A model generated the notes under the pieces. That model was not told where the DNA came from. It did no database searches and was given only the letters and a program-made list of their open reading frames with translations. Shown here piece after piece: positions 24,586 through 35,184 of a stretch of 64,000 nt of DNA. Location: assembly GCA_945881885.1 (NCBI GenBank), contig CAMCVI010000010.1:18556-82555 (forward strand). Direction: 5' to 3'. Each line of letters begins with the position of its first letter. Position 1 is the first letter of the stretch. The DNA comes from Chryseobacterium gleum. GTDB taxonomy: Bacteria > Bacteroidota > Bacteroidia > Flavobacteriales > Flavobacteriaceae. A program made the translations under genes and the position numbers.

Positions 24586-26241
24586 TTAAAAATACGTTTT
24601 AAAACTAATCTGCACGATAGAATTGGATAGTTTTATGGTTTGGTTTCCGGTATTTCCATTGGCGTACACTAAATTAAATAAGCCCCCATTGCTTAATAAT
24701 CCGAAACCAAAACCCAATCCGAAAAGTTGGTCTTTTGTATCGTTGGCTTTGTCTTGGTAATAACCAAAATCGGTAATGCTGTAAAAATATAAATTGGGTG
24801 CCGCAACATATCTGTATTCTGCAAAAAGACCAGTAAAAATATTTCCTTGCAAGCTGTTTTCGTTAAATCCTCTAATGGATTGAATGCCTCCAAATCGGTA
24901 CAATTCGTTGGTGAAATAATCATTACTTTGCAGATAATACGTGTCTGTTTTTATATGAATAAAGTTATTTTTGTTGAGCTCTAGCAATTTTTGCAGCTGA
25001 ATTTGAGCAAAAAACTGATTGGTTTTAATAGCGCTTGTAGTTCGGTTTCCCATTCCAAATTTTGTAAAAACGCTAAATTTATCTGGAAATAAAGAAGTAT
25101 CAAAATCTGTTTTCTTATGTTCAAAAACGGAAGTGATAAATGTTGATTGTAAATCTTTAATGGTAGAAGATGTTATTTTTTGAATGGCTTCCGAAACGTT
25201 GTCTTTATAACCCACAAAAACTTTGGTGTTGTAATTGATCATATAACCCAAATCGAAATCAAAACTACTATTTTGAAAAATGGTGTCTTGTTTAAAGATT
25301 TTTAAATTTGTTTTTAAAGCCATCGGACTCTTAAAAATATAAGCCAAATCTAAATTGACATTAAATGTACTTTGTTTGTTGCCATCATTTTTCCAATACA
25401 AATTAAAGCGTTCTCCAGAATTTAAATTGTTGAATAAGTTCAAATCCACATAACCATTAAATTGCAATTTCTGGGTTTCTTCTTTGTTGCCAAATCCTAA
25501 AAAACCATCAAAACTATTGTTTTTTCTTTTTTCTAAATACAAATAAACTTTGGTAGAATCGGTTGTTAGTAAAACTTCTGGATATTTTATTTGCGATACA
25601 AAAGGCAAAGCATTAAAATCGGAATGAATTTTTTTAATTACAGCTTTGTTAAAAGGTTTAGCGTTGTATTTTCTTAAAAAAACTTTTTTGATACCCTCTG
25701 GAAATTGATCATATCCTTGAAAAACCAATTGGTTGATTTTTCTGATTTTGTTTAATTCAATTACTAAATCGGCTTGTAAATGGGTATTGGTTTTAGTAAA
25801 ATTTCTTAGTTGTATTTTGGATTGGGCAAAACCTTTTTTTTCTAAGACATTTAATTTTTCATTCATGTAATTTTCTGTCTGTGACAGCAAAATAATTTCA
25901 GAAGTAGTTAAGTTTAAAATTTCTTTCACTTCATTTGCTAAACTATCTATTTTAATTTCGATGTTCTTAGTCAGATTTCCTAATCTATATATAAAGGTAA
26001 AACTACTGTCGTTATTTTTTTTGCTTTGAAGCAATTCGTTTTCTAAAAAACCAATTTTTAATAAACTTTGACTGACTGTTTTTTGTGTTTCTAAAATGCT
26101 TTTTATTTCAGTATGTTTTTTAGTGTAGCCAATACTGTCAATTATTTTATTTTCAATGGAGGAACTTCCTTCAATTTTTAAATAAAATTGCTGACTGTAT
26201 ATATAAGGTGAAAATAAAAATAAGAATATTAGATATTTCAT
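24586..26241 (-). CDS. Omp85/BamA-like outer-membrane protein
   Basis: A 551-residue protein with a signal peptide (MKYLIFLFLFSPYIYSQ), an N-terminal part of about 220 residues with POTRA-like alternation, and a C-terminal beta-barrel. The Omp85 barrel marker is present as RFGGIQSIRGFNEN, the equivalent of the conserved VRGF/Y loop, and the protein ends in Phe as outer-membrane proteins do. Its length suits a TamA-like or short BamA-like protein rather than full BamA, which is much longer. It may insert or transport proteins; the substrate is unknown. A -7 element lies 4 nt before the ATG. Confidence 0.8.
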   Translation of the reverse strand: MKYLIFLFLFSPYIYSQQFYLKIEGSSSIENKIIDSIGYTKKHTEIKSILETQKTVSQSLLKIGFLENELLQSKKNNDSSFTFIYRLGNLTKNIEIKIDSLANEVKEILNLTTSEIILLSQTENYMNEKLNVLEKKGFAQSKIQLRNFTKTNTHLQADLVIELNKIRKINQLVFQGYDQFPEGIKKVFLRKYNAKPFNKAVIKKIHSDFNALPFVSQIKYPEVLLTTDSTKVYLYLEKRKNNSFDGFLGFGNKEETQKLQFNGYVDLNLFNNLNSGERFNLYWKNDGNKQSTFNVNLDLAYIFKSPMALKTNLKIFKQDTIFQNSSFDFDLGYMINYNTKVFVGYKDNVSEAIQKITSSTIKDLQSTFITSVFEHKKTDFDTSLFPDKFSVFTKFGMGNRTTSAIKTNQFFAQIQLQKLLELNKNNFIHIKTDTYYLQSNDYFTNELYRFGGIQSIRGFNENSLQGNIFTGLFAEYRYVAAPNLYFYSITDFGYYQDKANDTKDQLFGLGFGFGLLSNGGLFNLVYANGNTGNQTIKLSNSIVQISFKTYF

Positions 26242-26245
26242 AGCC

Positions 26246-26253
26246 CAAATATA
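26246..26253 (-). promoter_or_regulatory. -7 element 4 nt before the Omp85-like gene
   Basis: Minus strand TATATTTG, then GGCT, then the ATG at 26241. It is divergent from the rpsL promoter 140 nt away. Confidence 0.5.
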
Positions 26254-26392
26254 ACGTAATTTTTATAATGTTTATTTTGGGGTTTAATTTTAAAAATAAC
26301 ACAAATTTAAGATTTTAGACATTTTTACTTTAAGACATACGGCTATATCTGGTTATCAAAAAGTTAGAAAATTAAAAATAAATAATATAGAG

Positions 26393-26423
26393 TTTGGATA
26401 ATTAAAATTAATTTCTACCTTTG
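26393..26423 (+). promoter_or_regulatory. Promoter of the str operon
   Basis: TTTG (26393-26396), 19 nt, TACCTTTG (26416-26423): a near-ideal Bacteroidota promoter. The leader of about 45 nt has a small hairpin, CCTTA paired with TAAGG (26428-26440). Confidence 0.85.
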
Positions 26424-26473
26424 CATCCCTTAAAATAAGGTAACAATAAACAAAGTTTAATTAAAATTTAATT

Positions 26474-26860
26474 ATGCCAACAATTCAGCAGTTAGTTAGA
26501 ACAGGAAGAACCAAAATAACTAAGAAGAGTAAATCGGCGGCTTTAGATTCATGTCCTCAAAGAAGAGGTGTATGTACTCGTGTTTACACAACGACTCCAA
26601 AAAAACCAAACTCAGCAATGAGAAAGGTAGCTAGGGTTCGTTTAACAAACGGAAACGAAGTAAATGCATACATTCCTGGAGAGGGGCATAATTTACAAGA
26701 GCACTCGATAGTATTAGTTAGAGGTGGAAGGGTAAAAGATTTACCAGGAGTTAGATACCACATTGTGCGTGGTGCTTTAGACACCGCAGGTGTTAAAGAC
26801 AGAACACAACGTAGATCTAAATACGGTACAAAACGCCCTAAAGAAGCAGCTAAAAAGTAA
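26474..26860 (+). CDS. rpsL: 30S ribosomal protein S12
   Basis: A 128-residue S12, part of the decoding centre. It has the invariant [33 protein letters not shown] and [19 protein letters not shown] segments. The lysines of the TPKKPNSA and RVKDLPG loops, sites of streptomycin-resistance mutations, are wild type. First gene of the rpsL-rpsG-fusA-rpsJ unit. Confidence 0.99.
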   Translation: MPTIQQLVRTGRTKITKKSKSAALDSCPQRRGVCTRVYTTTPKKPNSAMRKVARVRLTNGNEVNAYIPGEGHNLQEHSIVLVRGGRVKDLPGVRYHIVRGALDTAGVKDRTQRRSKYGTKRPKEAAKK

Positions 26861-26886
26861 TTATTTAACACTTTTAAAGAAAAGAC

Positions 26887-27363
26887 ATGAGAAAAAGACA
26901 GGCCAAAAAAAGACCTCTTTTGCCAGATCCAAAATTCAACGATCAGTTGGTAACACGTTTCGTAAACAACTTAATGTGGGATGGTAAAAAATCAGTTGCT
27001 TTTAAAGTATTTTATGATGCTTTAGAAATAGTTGAGACAAAAAAACAAGATGCAGAGAAATCAGCATTAGAAATTTGGAAAGATGCATTAACAAACGTTA
27101 TGCCTCACGTGGAAGTACGATCACGTAGAGTGGGTGGTGCTACATTTCAAATACCAATGCAAATTCGCCCAGATAGAAAAGTATCTATGGCAATTAAATG
27201 GTTAATTCTTTACACTAGAAGAAGAAATGAAAAATCTATGGCTGGTAAATTAGCTGCAGAAATTTTAGCAGCTGCCAAAGAAGAAGGTGCAGCCGTTAAG
27301 AAAAGAATGGATACTCACAAAATGGCAGATGCTAACAAAGCATTCTCTCACTTTAGATTTTAA
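26887..27363 (+). CDS. rpsG: 30S ribosomal protein S7
   Basis: A 158-residue S7, which organises the 16S rRNA 3' domain and contacts E-site tRNA. It begins [19 protein letters not shown] and includes the beta hairpin region [19 protein letters not shown] and [15 protein letters not shown]. It follows rpsL by 26 nt and precedes fusA by 11 nt. Confidence 0.99.
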   Translation: MRKRQAKKRPLLPDPKFNDQLVTRFVNNLMWDGKKSVAFKVFYDALEIVETKKQDAEKSALEIWKDALTNVMPHVEVRSRRVGGATFQIPMQIRPDRKVSMAIKWLILYTRRRNEKSMAGKLAAEILAAAKEEGAAVKKRMDTHKMADANKAFSHFRF

Positions 27364-27374
27364 TTTGAATAGAG

Positions 27375-29531
27375 ATGGCTAGAGAACTTAAATATACAAG
27401 AAATATTGGAATTGCTGCTCACATTGATGCTGGTAAAACAACAACAACTGAGCGTATATTATTCTATACTGGTAAATCACACAAAATTGGTGAAGTACAT
27501 GATGGTGCTGCAACAATGGACTGGATGGCTCAAGAGCAAGAAAGAGGTATTACAATTACTTCAGCAGCTACAACTTGTGAGTGGAATTTTCCAACTACAC
27601 AAGGTAAATTGTTGCCGGAATCATTGCCTTATCACTTTAATATTATTGATACACCTGGACACGTTGATTTTACTGTAGAAGTAAACAGATCTTTACGTGT
27701 ATTAGATGGTTTGGTTTTCTTATTTAGTGCAGTTGATGGTGTTGAACCACAATCTGAAACTAACTGGAGATTAGCAGATCAATACAAAGTACCACGTATC
27801 GGTTTCGTTAACAAAATGGACAGACAAGGATCTAACTTTTTGATGGTATGTCAACAAGTAAGAGATATGTTAAAGTCTAACGCAGTTGCAATTACTTTAC
27901 CTATTGGTGAAGAAAATGATTTCAAAGGTGTTGTTGATTTAGTAAAAAACCAAGCAATTGTTTGGGATGATGCTGGAATGGGAGCAACTTATGAAGTTGT
28001 TGATATTCCAAATGACATGCTTGCTGAAGTAAAAGAATACAGAGATATCCTTATTGAAGCAGTAGCTGATTACGATGAGAACTTGCTTGATAAGTACATG
28101 GAAGATCCGGATTCAATTACTGAAGAAGAAATCAACATTGCACTAAGAGCTGCGGTTATGGATATGGCAATTATTCCTATGATAGCTGGTTCGTCTTTCA
28201 AAAACAAGGGGGTACAATTCATGTTAGATGCAGTATGTAAATACTTACCATCTCCAATGGATAAAGAAGGTATTGAAGGAATTCACCCTAATGACGCTGA
28301 ATTATTAGAAGAAGATCAAACTAAAATTTTACGTAAACCAGATGTTAAAGAGCCATTCGCAGCTTTGGCATTTAAGATTGCTACTGATCCTTTCGTTGGT
28401 CGTTTAGCTTTCTTCCGTGCTTATTCAGGAAGATTGGATGCTGGATCTTATGTTTTAAATACACGTTCTGGTAATAAAGAAAGAATTTCTCGTATCTACC
28501 AAATGCATGCCAACAAACAAAATCCAATCGAATATATCGAAGCTGGAGATATTGGAGCGGCAGTTGGTTTTAAAGATATCAAAACTGGAGATACATTGTG
28601 TGATGAAAAACACCCAATTATTTTAGAGTCAATGAAATTCCCTGCGCCAGTAATTGGTATTGCTATTGAGCCAAAAACAAAAGCAGACGTTGACAAAATG
28701 GGTATGGCTTTAGCAAAATTAGCTGAAGAAGATCCAACATTTACAGTAAGAACAGATGAAGCTTCTGGTCAAACTATTATTTCAGGAATGGGTGAGTTAC
28801 ACTTAGATATTCTTGTAGATAGAATGAAACGTGAATTCAAGGTTGAAGTAAACCAAGGTGAGCCTCAAGTTGAATACAAAGAAGCATTTACAAAAACTGC
28901 AACACACAGAGAAACATACAAAAAACAATCTGGAGGTCGTGGTAAATTCGGTGATATCGTATTTACATTAGAACCAGCTGATTTAGTTGACGGTAAAGCT
29001 CCTGTTGGATTACAGTTTATTAATGCGGTAAAAGGTGGTAACGTTCCTAAAGAATATATTCCATCTGTAGAAAAAGGTTTCCGTGAAGCTATGAAATCTG
29101 GACCTTTAGCAGGATACCAAGTAGATAGTTTAAAAGTAACTTTAACTGACGGATCTTTCCACCCTGTCGATTCTGATGCGCTTTCTTTTGAATTAGCAGC
29201 AAGAATGGGATATAGAGAAGTCGCAAAAGCTGCAGGAGCAATCGTATTAGAGCCTATCATGAAAATGGAAGTAATTACACCAGAAGAAAACATGGGAGAT
29301 ATCGTAGGTGATATTAACCGACGTAGAGGTCAGGTGAATGACATGGGTGACAGAAACGGAGCTAAAACTATCAAAGCAGATGTGCCATTATCAGAAATGT
29401 TCGGTTATGTAACTACATTAAGAACATTGTCTTCAGGTAGAGCAACTTCAACAATGGAGTTCTCACACTACGCTGAAACACCTGCTAATATTTCAGAAGC
29501 GGTAATTAAAAAAGCAAAAGGTAACGCTTAA
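27375..29531 (+). CDS. fusA: Elongation factor G
   Basis: A 718-residue translational GTPase that drives ribosomal translocation. G1 is [19 protein letters not shown], the switch region is [14 protein letters not shown]3 is DTPGHVDF and G4 is NKMD. Domain IV appears as [27 protein letters not shown] and the C-terminal domain as [27 protein letters not shown]. The size is normal for EF-G. It lies between rpsG and rpsJ in the usual str order; tuf is not adjacent. Confidence 0.99.
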   Translation: MARELKYTRNIGIAAHIDAGKTTTTERILFYTGKSHKIGEVHDGAATMDWMAQEQERGITITSAATTCEWNFPTTQGKLLPESLPYHFNIIDTPGHVDFTVEVNRSLRVLDGLVFLFSAVDGVEPQSETNWRLADQYKVPRIGFVNKMDRQGSNFLMVCQQVRDMLKSNAVAITLPIGEENDFKGVVDLVKNQAIVWDDAGMGATYEVVDIPNDMLAEVKEYRDILIEAVADYDENLLDKYMEDPDSITEEEINIALRAAVMDMAIIPMIAGSSFKNKGVQFMLDAVCKYLPSPMDKEGIEGIHPNDAELLEEDQTKILRKPDVKEPFAALAFKIATDPFVGRLAFFRAYSGRLDAGSYVLNTRSGNKERISRIYQMHANKQNPIEYIEAGDIGAAVGFKDIKTGDTLCDEKHPIILESMKFPAPVIGIAIEPKTKADVDKMGMALAKLAEEDPTFTVRTDEASGQTIISGMGELHLDILVDRMKREFKVEVNQGEPQVEYKEAFTKTATHRETYKKQSGGRGKFGDIVFTLEPADLVDGKAPVGLQFINAVKGGNVPKEYIPSVEKGFREAMKSGPLAGYQVDSLKVTLTDGSFHPVDSDALSFELAARMGYREVAKAAGAIVLEPIMKMEVITPEENMGDIVGDINRRRGQVNDMGDRNGAKTIKADVPLSEMFGYVTTLRTLSSGRATSTMEFSHYAETPANISEAVIKKAKGNA

Positions 29532-29542
29532 TTCTTAAGAAA

Positions 29543-29848
29543 ATGAGTCAAAAAATCAGAATAAAATTGAAATCTTACGATCACATGTTGGTAGACAAGT
29601 CTGCTGAAAAGATTGTAAAAACTGTAAAAAGTACAGGTGCTGTAGTAACAGGTCCAATTCCGTTGCCAACACACAAAAGAATTTTTACAGTACTACGTTC
29701 TCCACACGTAAACAAAAAATCTAGAGAGCAGTTTGAATTAATGTCATACAAAAGACTATTAGATATTTATAGTTCTTCTTCAAAAACGATTGATGCGTTG
29801 ATGAAATTAGAATTACCAAGTGGTGTAGAAGTAGAAATTAAAGTATAA
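29543..29848 (+). CDS. rpsJ: 30S ribosomal protein S10
   Basis: A 101-residue S10 with the [15 protein letters not shown] start, the [29 protein letters not shown] loop, and the C-terminal [16 protein letters not shown]. In many bacteria rpsJ opens the S10 operon. Here it closes the str unit: a strong terminator follows and rplC has its own promoter. Confidence 0.99.
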   Translation: MSQKIRIKLKSYDHMLVDKSAEKIVKTVKSTGAVVTGPIPLPTHKRIFTVLRSPHVNKKSREQFELMSYKRLLDIYSSSSKTIDALMKLELPSGVEVEIKV

Positions 29849-29866
29849 TTTTATTTCATAATAATT

Positions 29867-29900
29867 AAAAAACCGAGTTGAAATACTACTCGGTTTTTTT
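29867..29900 (+). terminator. Terminator between rpsJ and rplC
   Basis: AACCGAGT (29871-29878) pairs with ACTCGGTT (29888-29895), 9-nt loop, followed by a T run; the A-rich left side could also serve the opposite strand. Confidence 0.9.
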
Positions 29901-29960
29901 ATATTTTCTAGGGAAAAATACTAGATTTTTATTATTCTTAAAAATAAGTTAACATTTATT

Positions 29961-29990
29961 TTTGAGAATAATAAAATATTTATATATTTG
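29961..29990 (+). promoter_or_regulatory. Promoter of rplC and the S10/spc genes
   Basis: TTG (29962-29964), 18 nt, TATATTTG (29983-29990). It lies 63 nt before the rplC ATG. Confidence 0.85.
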
Positions 29991-30004
29991 CACCCTTGAA
30001 AAAA

Positions 30005-30022
30005 TTCAGCAATCGTGCTGAA
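30005..30022 (+). promoter_or_regulatory. Perfect hairpin in the rplC leader
   Basis: TTCAGCA (30005-30011) pairs with TGCTGAA (30016-30022), 7 bp with an ATCG loop. It starts about 8 nt after the expected transcription start and has no T run, so it is not a terminator. It is a candidate site for ribosomal-protein feedback on the S10 genes. Confidence 0.55.
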
Positions 30023-30052
30023 AATCAATGTTTAATTAAATAATATGTATTT

Positions 30053-30670
30053 ATGTCTGGGTTAATCGGAAGAAAAATCGGTATGACTAGCATCTTTGAC
30101 GAGAATGGAAAAAACATTCCATGTACCGTTATTGAAGCTGGACCATGCGTTGTAACCCAAGTCAGAACCAATGCAATTGATGGGTATGAAGCCCTTCAAT
30201 TAGGTTTCGATGACAAAACTGAAAAGCATACAGTAAAAGCCGAAGAAGGTCACTTCAAGAAAGCTGGAACTGCTGCTAAGAAGAAAGTTGTTGAATTCCA
30301 AGGTTTTGATGCGGAGTTTAAGTTAGGAGATTCAATTGATGTAAACTTATTCGCTGAAGGTGAATTTGTTGATGTTGTTGGAACTTCGAAAGGTAAAGGA
30401 TTTCAAGGTGTTGTAAAACGTCATGGTTTCGGTGGGGTAGGTCAAGCCACTCACGGTCAACATAACCGTTTACGTGCACCAGGATCTGTTGGAGCGTCAT
30501 CTTATCCTTCTAGAGTATTCAAAGGAATGAGAATGGCCGGAAGAATGGGTGGAGATAATGTAACAGTTCAAAACTTAAAAGTATTGAAAGTTGTTGCAGA
30601 AAAAAATCTTTTAGTAATTAAAGGGTGTGTACCAGGGTGCAAAAACTCTTATGTAATCATTCAGAAGTAA
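30053..30670 (+). CDS. rplC: 50S ribosomal protein L3
   Basis: A 205-residue L3 that begins [17 protein letters not shown] and has the long loop [32 protein letters not shown] reaching toward the peptidyl-transferase centre. Its stop codon overlaps the rplD ATG (TAATG). Confidence 0.98.
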   Translation: MSGLIGRKIGMTSIFDENGKNIPCTVIEAGPCVVTQVRTNAIDGYEALQLGFDDKTEKHTVKAEEGHFKKAGTAAKKKVVEFQGFDAEFKLGDSIDVNLFAEGEFVDVVGTSKGKGFQGVVKRHGFGGVGQATHGQHNRLRAPGSVGASSYPSRVFKGMRMAGRMGGDNVTVQNLKVLKVVAEKNLLVIKGCVPGCKNSYVIIQK

Positions 30671-31299
30671 TGGAAGTAAAAGTTTTAGATACCAACGGAA
30701 AAGAAACAGGTCGTAAAGTAAATCTTGACGATACCGTTTTCGCTATAGAACCTAACAAACATGCTGTTTATTTAGACGTTAAGCAATACTTGGCAAACCA
30801 AAGGCAAGGAACGCATAAAGCTAAAGAAAGAGCTGAAGTTGCAGGTAGTACACGTAAAATTAAAAAACAAAAAGGTACAGGTACTGCTCGTGCAGGATCA
30901 AAAAAATCTCCTTTATTTAAAGGTGGTGGTACTGTTTTTGGACCAAGACCAAGAAGTTATTCATTTAAATTGAATAAAAACTTAAAAAGATTAGCACGTA
31001 AATCTGCTTTTTCTATAAAGGCTTTGGAATCAAATATTCTTGTTGTTGAAGATTTTACTTTCGACGCACCAAACACTAAAAAATTCATTAATGTATTGAA
31101 TGCTTTAGGGTTAGAAAACAAAAAATCTCTATTTATATTAGGCGATTCAAATAAAAATGTATATTTGTCGTCGCGTAATTTAAAAACAACTTCTGTTGTA
31201 ACTAGTTCAGAATTAAGTACTTATGCAATTTTAAACGCAAAAAGTTTGGTTCTTTTAGAAGGTTCAATTGAAGCGATAGAAGCTAATTTAAGTAAATAA
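30670..31299 (+). CDS. rplD: 50S ribosomal protein L4
   Basis: A 209-residue L4. The ATG at 30670 ([14 protein letters not shown]) overlaps the rplC stop by 1 nt; an upstream in-frame start at 30625 is rejected because it lies in rplC. The tunnel-lining loop STRKIKKQKGTGTARAGSKKSPLFKGGGTVFGPRPRSY is present. In E. coli L4 represses the S10 operon; the rplC leader hairpin would be the place to look for this here. Confidence 0.97.
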   Translation: MEVKVLDTNGKETGRKVNLDDTVFAIEPNKHAVYLDVKQYLANQRQGTHKAKERAEVAGSTRKIKKQKGTGTARAGSKKSPLFKGGGTVFGPRPRSYSFKLNKNLKRLARKSAFSIKALESNILVVEDFTFDAPNTKKFINVLNALGLENKKSLFILGDSNKNVYLSSRNLKTTSVVTSSELSTYAILNAKSLVLLEGSIEAIEANLSK

Positions 31300-31307
31300 T
31301 TCAGATC

Positions 31308-31598
31308 ATGAGTGTTATTATCAAGCCAATTGTAACTGAAAAGTTAACTAAAGATGGAGAAGTTTTTAACCGTTTTGGTTTTATAGTTGAAAAGAAAGCT
31401 AACAAAGTACAAATCAAACAAGCTGTTGAAGCTGCATTTGGTATTACTGTTGTTGCTGTAAGAACAATGAACTATAGAGCTGATAGAAGTGTGAAATACA
31501 CTAAAAGCGGATTAATCAGTGGAAAAACAAATGCTTATAAAAAAGCAGTTGTTCAAGTTAAAGAAGGAGAATCGATAGATTTTTATACTAATATCTAA
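31308..31598 (+). CDS. rplW: 50S ribosomal protein L23
   Basis: A 96-residue L23, beginning MSVIIKPIVTEKLT. L23 sits at the tunnel exit and docks trigger factor and SRP. The NKVQIKQAVEAAFGITVVAVRTMNY segment is typical; the spacing to rplD is 8 nt. Confidence 0.98.
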   Translation: MSVIIKPIVTEKLTKDGEVFNRFGFIVEKKANKVQIKQAVEAAFGITVVAVRTMNYRADRSVKYTKSGLISGKTNAYKKAVVQVKEGESIDFYTNI

Positions 31599-31607
31599 TA
31601 TACAACA

Positions 31608-32432
31608 ATGTCAGTTAGAAAATTAAAACCTATTACCCCAGGTCAGCGTTTTAGAGTTGTAAATAGCTTTGACACTATTACAACTGATAAGCCGGAGCGT
31701 TCATTGATCGCACCGAAAAAAAACTCTGGAGGTAGAAATAGTCAAGGAAAAATGACCATGCGTTATACAGGTGGTGGTCATAAACAAAAGTACCGTATGA
31801 TTGATTTTAAAAGAACAAAAGCGGGTATTCCTGCTAATGTTAAAACAATCGAGTACGATCCAAACCGTTCAGCATTCATCTCATTATTATATTATGCAGA
31901 TGGAGCAAAAACTTACGTTATTGCACAGAATGGTTTACAAGTTGGGCAAACTATAGTTTCAGGAGAAGATGCTTCACCAGAAATTGGAAATGCGTTACCT
32001 TTAAGTAAAATTCCATTAGGAACAGTTATTTCTTGTATCGAATTAAGACCTGGTCAAGGTGCGGTAATCGCTCGTTCGGCAGGTACATTTGCTCAGTTAA
32101 TGGCTAGAGATGGAAAATATGCAACAATTAAAATGCCATCAGGAGAAACAAGATTAATCTTGTTAACTTGCTCGGCAACAATTGGAGCAGTATCTAACTC
32201 TGACCACCAATTAGTAGTATCTGGAAAAGCAGGTAGATCTAGATGGTTAGGCAGAAGACCTAGAACAAGACCAGTAGCTATGAACCCAGTTGATCACCCT
32301 ATGGGAGGTGGAGAAGGACGCTCTTCAGGAGGTCACCCACGTTCAAGAAAAGGTTTACCAGCTAAAGGTTATAGAACTCGTTCTAAGGTTAACCCGAGTA
32401 ACAAGTATATTGTAGAACGTAGAAAGAAATAA
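31608..32432 (+). CDS. rplB: 50S ribosomal protein L2
   Basis: A 274-residue L2, which supports the peptidyl-transferase centre. It starts with [15 protein letters not shown] and includes [32 protein letters not shown]. The conserved C-terminal [21 protein letters not shown] contains the near-invariant histidine. Confidence 0.99.
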   Translation: MSVRKLKPITPGQRFRVVNSFDTITTDKPERSLIAPKKNSGGRNSQGKMTMRYTGGGHKQKYRMIDFKRTKAGIPANVKTIEYDPNRSAFISLLYYADGAKTYVIAQNGLQVGQTIVSGEDASPEIGNALPLSKIPLGTVISCIELRPGQGAVIARSAGTFAQLMARDGKYATIKMPSGETRLILLTCSATIGAVSNSDHQLVVSGKAGRSRWLGRRPRTRPVAMNPVDHPMGGGEGRSSGGHPRSRKGLPAKGYRTRSKVNPSNKYIVERRKK

Positions 32433-32438
32433 TTAGAT

Positions 32439-32717
32439 ATGGCACGTTCATTAAAAAAAGGACCATTTGTACACTTTAAATTAGAGAAAAAAGTACAAGA
32501 GAATATAGAAGGTGGTAATAAAAATGTTGTGAAGACTTGGTCTAGAGCATCTATGATTATTCCAGATTTTGTAGGACAAACTATCGCTGTTCACAATGGC
32601 CGTCAGTTCGTTCCAGTTTATGTAACTGAGAACATGGTGGGTCATAAATTAGGAGAATTCTCACCAACAAGATCTTTTAGAGGTCACGCTGGTGCGAAAA
32701 ATAAAGGTAAAAAATAA
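32439..32717 (+). CDS. rpsS: 30S ribosomal protein S19
   Basis: A 92-residue S19 in the head of the 30S subunit, with [45 protein letters not shown] and [16 protein letters not shown]. It lies 6 nt from both neighbours. Confidence 0.99.
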   Translation: MARSLKKGPFVHFKLEKKVQENIEGGNKNVVKTWSRASMIIPDFVGQTIAVHNGRQFVPVYVTENMVGHKLGEFSPTRSFRGHAGAKNKGKK

Positions 32718-32723
32718 GAAGTC

Positions 32724-33134
32724 ATGGGAGTTCGTAAAAGAGAAGCCGCTGACGCAAGAAAAGAGGCTAATAAGCAAATTGCGTTTGCAAAGTTAAATAA
32801 CTGCCCTTCTTCACCTAGAAAAATGCGCTTAGTTGCGGATCAAGTAAGAGGTCAGAAGGTAGAAAATGCTCTTAATATATTAAGATTCAGTCCAAAAGAA
32901 GCTTCAAAAAAATTAGAGAAATTAGTTTTATCAGCTATCGCCAATTGGTCAGCTAAAAACGAAGGATCTAGTATGGAAGACGCTGGCTTATTTATTAAAG
33001 AGATTCGCGTTGATGGTGGTATGATGTTAAAAAGATTACGTCCTGCACCTCAAGGTAGAGCACACAGAATTAGAAAACGTTCTAATCACGTAACCGTGGT
33101 TTTAGGAGCTATCAATAACACACTAAGTAATTAA
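32724..33134 (+). CDS. rplV: 50S ribosomal protein L22
   Basis: A 136-residue L22 lining the exit tunnel. It has [27 protein letters not shown] and the tunnel loop region [30 protein letters not shown]. The N-terminus is longer than in E. coli by a basic stretch. Confidence 0.98.
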   Translation: MGVRKREAADARKEANKQIAFAKLNNCPSSPRKMRLVADQVRGQKVENALNILRFSPKEASKKLEKLVLSAIANWSAKNEGSSMEDAGLFIKEIRVDGGMMLKRLRPAPQGRAHRIRKRSNHVTVVLGAINNTLSN

Positions 33135-33142
33135 TTAACAGT

Positions 33143-33883
33143 ATGGGACAAAAGACAAATCCAATAGGAAACAGACTTGGTATCATCAGAGGATGGGACT
33201 CAAACTGGTATGGTGGAAATGATTACGGGGATAAAATCGCCGAAGATTATAAAATCAGAAAGTATATCCATGCACGTTTAACGAAAGCTAGTGTATCAAA
33301 AATAATTATCGAGAGAACTTTAAAACTTGTAACCGTTACTATCACTACTGCTAGACCTGGTATTATTATCGGAAAAGGCGGACAAGAGGTAGACAAGTTA
33401 AAAGAAGAACTTAAGAAAATTACAGATAAGGAAATTCAAATTAACATTTTCGAAATCAAAAGACCTGAATTAGACGCTTACTTAGTCGGTAACTCTATTG
33501 CTCGTCAAATCGAAAGTCGTATTTCTTACAGAAGAGCTATCAAAATGGCTATCGCAGCAGCAATGAGAATGAACGCAGAAGGTATTAAGGTTCTTATTTC
33601 TGGTCGTTTAAATGGTGCAGAGATGGCGCGTTCTGAAGGTTTCAAAGAAGGAAGAATTCCATTATCAACTTTCAGAGCAGACATTGATTATGCATTATCT
33701 GAAGCACATACTACTTATGGTAGAATGGGAATCAAAGTATGGATAATGAAGGGTGAAGTTTATGGTAAAAGAGATTTATCTCCATTAGTAGGTATGGACA
33801 AAAAAGGTCCAAAATCTACTGAAAGAGGTGGTTTTGATTCAAAAGGAAAAGGCGGTAAACCAGCTCCACGCAAAAGAAAGTAA
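33143..33883 (+). CDS. rpsC: 30S ribosomal protein S3
   Basis: A 246-residue S3, part of the mRNA entry site with helicase-associated basic residues. It begins [20 protein letters not shown]. The KH-domain loop is [14 protein letters not shown], and the C-terminal domain has [24 protein letters not shown]. The tail is basic and glycine-rich. Confidence 0.99.
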   Translation: MGQKTNPIGNRLGIIRGWDSNWYGGNDYGDKIAEDYKIRKYIHARLTKASVSKIIIERTLKLVTVTITTARPGIIIGKGGQEVDKLKEELKKITDKEIQINIFEIKRPELDAYLVGNSIARQIESRISYRRAIKMAIAAAMRMNAEGIKVLISGRLNGAEMARSEGFKEGRIPLSTFRADIDYALSEAHTTYGRMGIKVWIMKGEVYGKRDLSPLVGMDKKGPKSTERGGFDSKGKGGKPAPRKRK

Positions 33884-33903
33884 TTTTTTAAATTAAAGAC
33901 AAA

Positions 33904-34323
33904 ATGTTACAACCTAAAAGAACAAAATATCGTAAGGTACAAAAGGGAAGAATGAAAGGTAACTCTCAAAGAGGGCACATCCTTTCTAACGGAATGTTTG
34001 GTATTAAATCTATGGATTCTTCTTTTATCACGTCTCGTCAAATTGAAGCATCTCGTATTGCTGCAACACGTTACATGAAAAGAGAGGGTCAATTATGGAT
34101 CAAAATATTTCCAGACAAACCTATTACAAAAAAACCACTTGAGGTACGTATGGGTAAAGGAAAAGGAGCAGTTGAATATTGGGCTGCTGTTGTAAAACCA
34201 GGAAAAATTATGTTTGAAGTAGGCGGAGTGCCTATCTCAGTTGCTAAAGAGGCATTACGTCTTGCCGCACAAAAACTTCCTGTAAAAACTAAGTTTATCG
34301 TTGCTAGAGATTTCGAAGCATAA
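33904..34323 (+). CDS. rplP: 50S ribosomal protein L16
   Basis: A 139-residue L16 near the A-site. It begins [19 protein letters not shown] and has the [25 protein letters not shown] segment and [18 protein letters not shown]. The length is standard. Confidence 0.98.
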   Translation: MLQPKRTKYRKVQKGRMKGNSQRGHILSNGMFGIKSMDSSFITSRQIEASRIAATRYMKREGQLWIKIFPDKPITKKPLEVRMGKGKGAVEYWAAVVKPGKIMFEVGGVPISVAKEALRLAAQKLPVKTKFIVARDFEA

Positions 34324-34335
34324 TAAAAATTAATT

Positions 34336-34527
34336 ATGAAACAATCTGAAATAAAAAATCTATCTGTAGCTGACTTACAAGCAAAGCTTGTTCAGGTAAA
34401 GAAAACGTATAACGACCTTAAAATGGCTCATGCTATTTCTCCAATCGAGAATCCGCTTCAAATGAGAACATTAAGAAGATCTGTAGCAAGAATTGCTACT
34501 GAAATTACTAAAAGAGAGTTACAATAA
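34336..34527 (+). CDS. rpmC: 50S ribosomal protein L29
   Basis: A 63-residue two-helix L29: MKQSEIKNLSVADLQAKL, then PLQMRTLRRSVARIATEI. It lies at the tunnel exit next to L23. Confidence 0.97.
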   Translation: MKQSEIKNLSVADLQAKLVQVKKTYNDLKMAHAISPIENPLQMRTLRRSVARIATEITKRELQ

Positions 34528-34544
34528 TTGTATTCTGCTGAAAG

Positions 34545-34802
34545 ATGGAAAAAAGAAATTTAAGAAAAGAAAGAGTTGGTGTAGTTACTAGTAATAAAAT
34601 GGATAAATCTATTGTTATTTCAGAAACAAAAAGAGTAAAACACCCTATGTATGGTAAGTTCGTGTTGAAAACTAAGAAATATGTTGCACACGACGAAACA
34701 AACGACTGTAATATTGGTGATACTGTAAAGATTAGCGAAACGCGTCCTTTAAGTAAAACAAAATGTTGGAGATTAGTTGAAATTATTGAAAGAGCTAAGT
34801 AA
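34545..34802 (+). CDS. rpsQ: 30S ribosomal protein S17
   Basis: An 85-residue OB-fold S17 with [35 protein letters not shown]-like [27 protein letters not shown] primary 16S rRNA binder. Confidence 0.98.
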   Translation: MEKRNLRKERVGVVTSNKMDKSIVISETKRVKHPMYGKFVLKTKKYVAHDETNDCNIGDTVKISETRPLSKTKCWRLVEIIERAK

Positions 34803-34804
34803 TT

Positions 34805-35173
34805 ATGGTACAACAAGAATCAAGATTAAAAGTAGCAGATAACACAGGAGCAAAAGAAGTTTTGACTATCCGTGTGTTAGGTGGAACGAAACGTCGTTAC
34901 GCATCTGTGGGTGATAAAATTGTAGTTTCAATAAAAGACGCAGCTCCTAACAGTAATGTTAAAAAAGGATCTGTATCAACTGCAGTTGTAATACGTACCA
35001 AAAAAGAAGTGAGAAGAGCCGATGGTTCATACATTAGATTTGATGACAACGCATGTGTGTTATTAAATGCTGGTGGTGAAATGAGAGGCACTCGTGTTTT
35101 TGGTCCAGTAGCTAGAGAACTTCGTGAAAAACAATTCATGAAAATTGTATCATTAGCACCTGAGGTGCTTTAA
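34805..35173 (+). CDS. rplN: 50S ribosomal protein L14
   Basis: A 122-residue L14 at the subunit interface, with [37 protein letters not shown] and the end [18 protein letters not shown]. The start follows the rpsQ stop by 2 nt. Confidence 0.99.
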   Translation: MVQQESRLKVADNTGAKEVLTIRVLGGTKRRYASVGDKIVVSIKDAAPNSNVKKGSVSTAVVIRTKKEVRRADGSYIRFDDNACVLLNAGGEMRGTRVFGPVARELREKQFMKIVSLAPEVL

Positions 35174-35184
35174 TTCTCAAGGAA

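Noticed and set aside
24586..26241. Full-length BamA
   Set aside because: At 551 residues with a short POTRA region it is too small; a TamA-like or other Omp85 protein is more likely.
28865..29293. 142-codon minus-strand ORF inside fusA
   Set aside because: Antisense shadow of a highly conserved gene; composition follows the fusA codon pattern and no family is recognisable.
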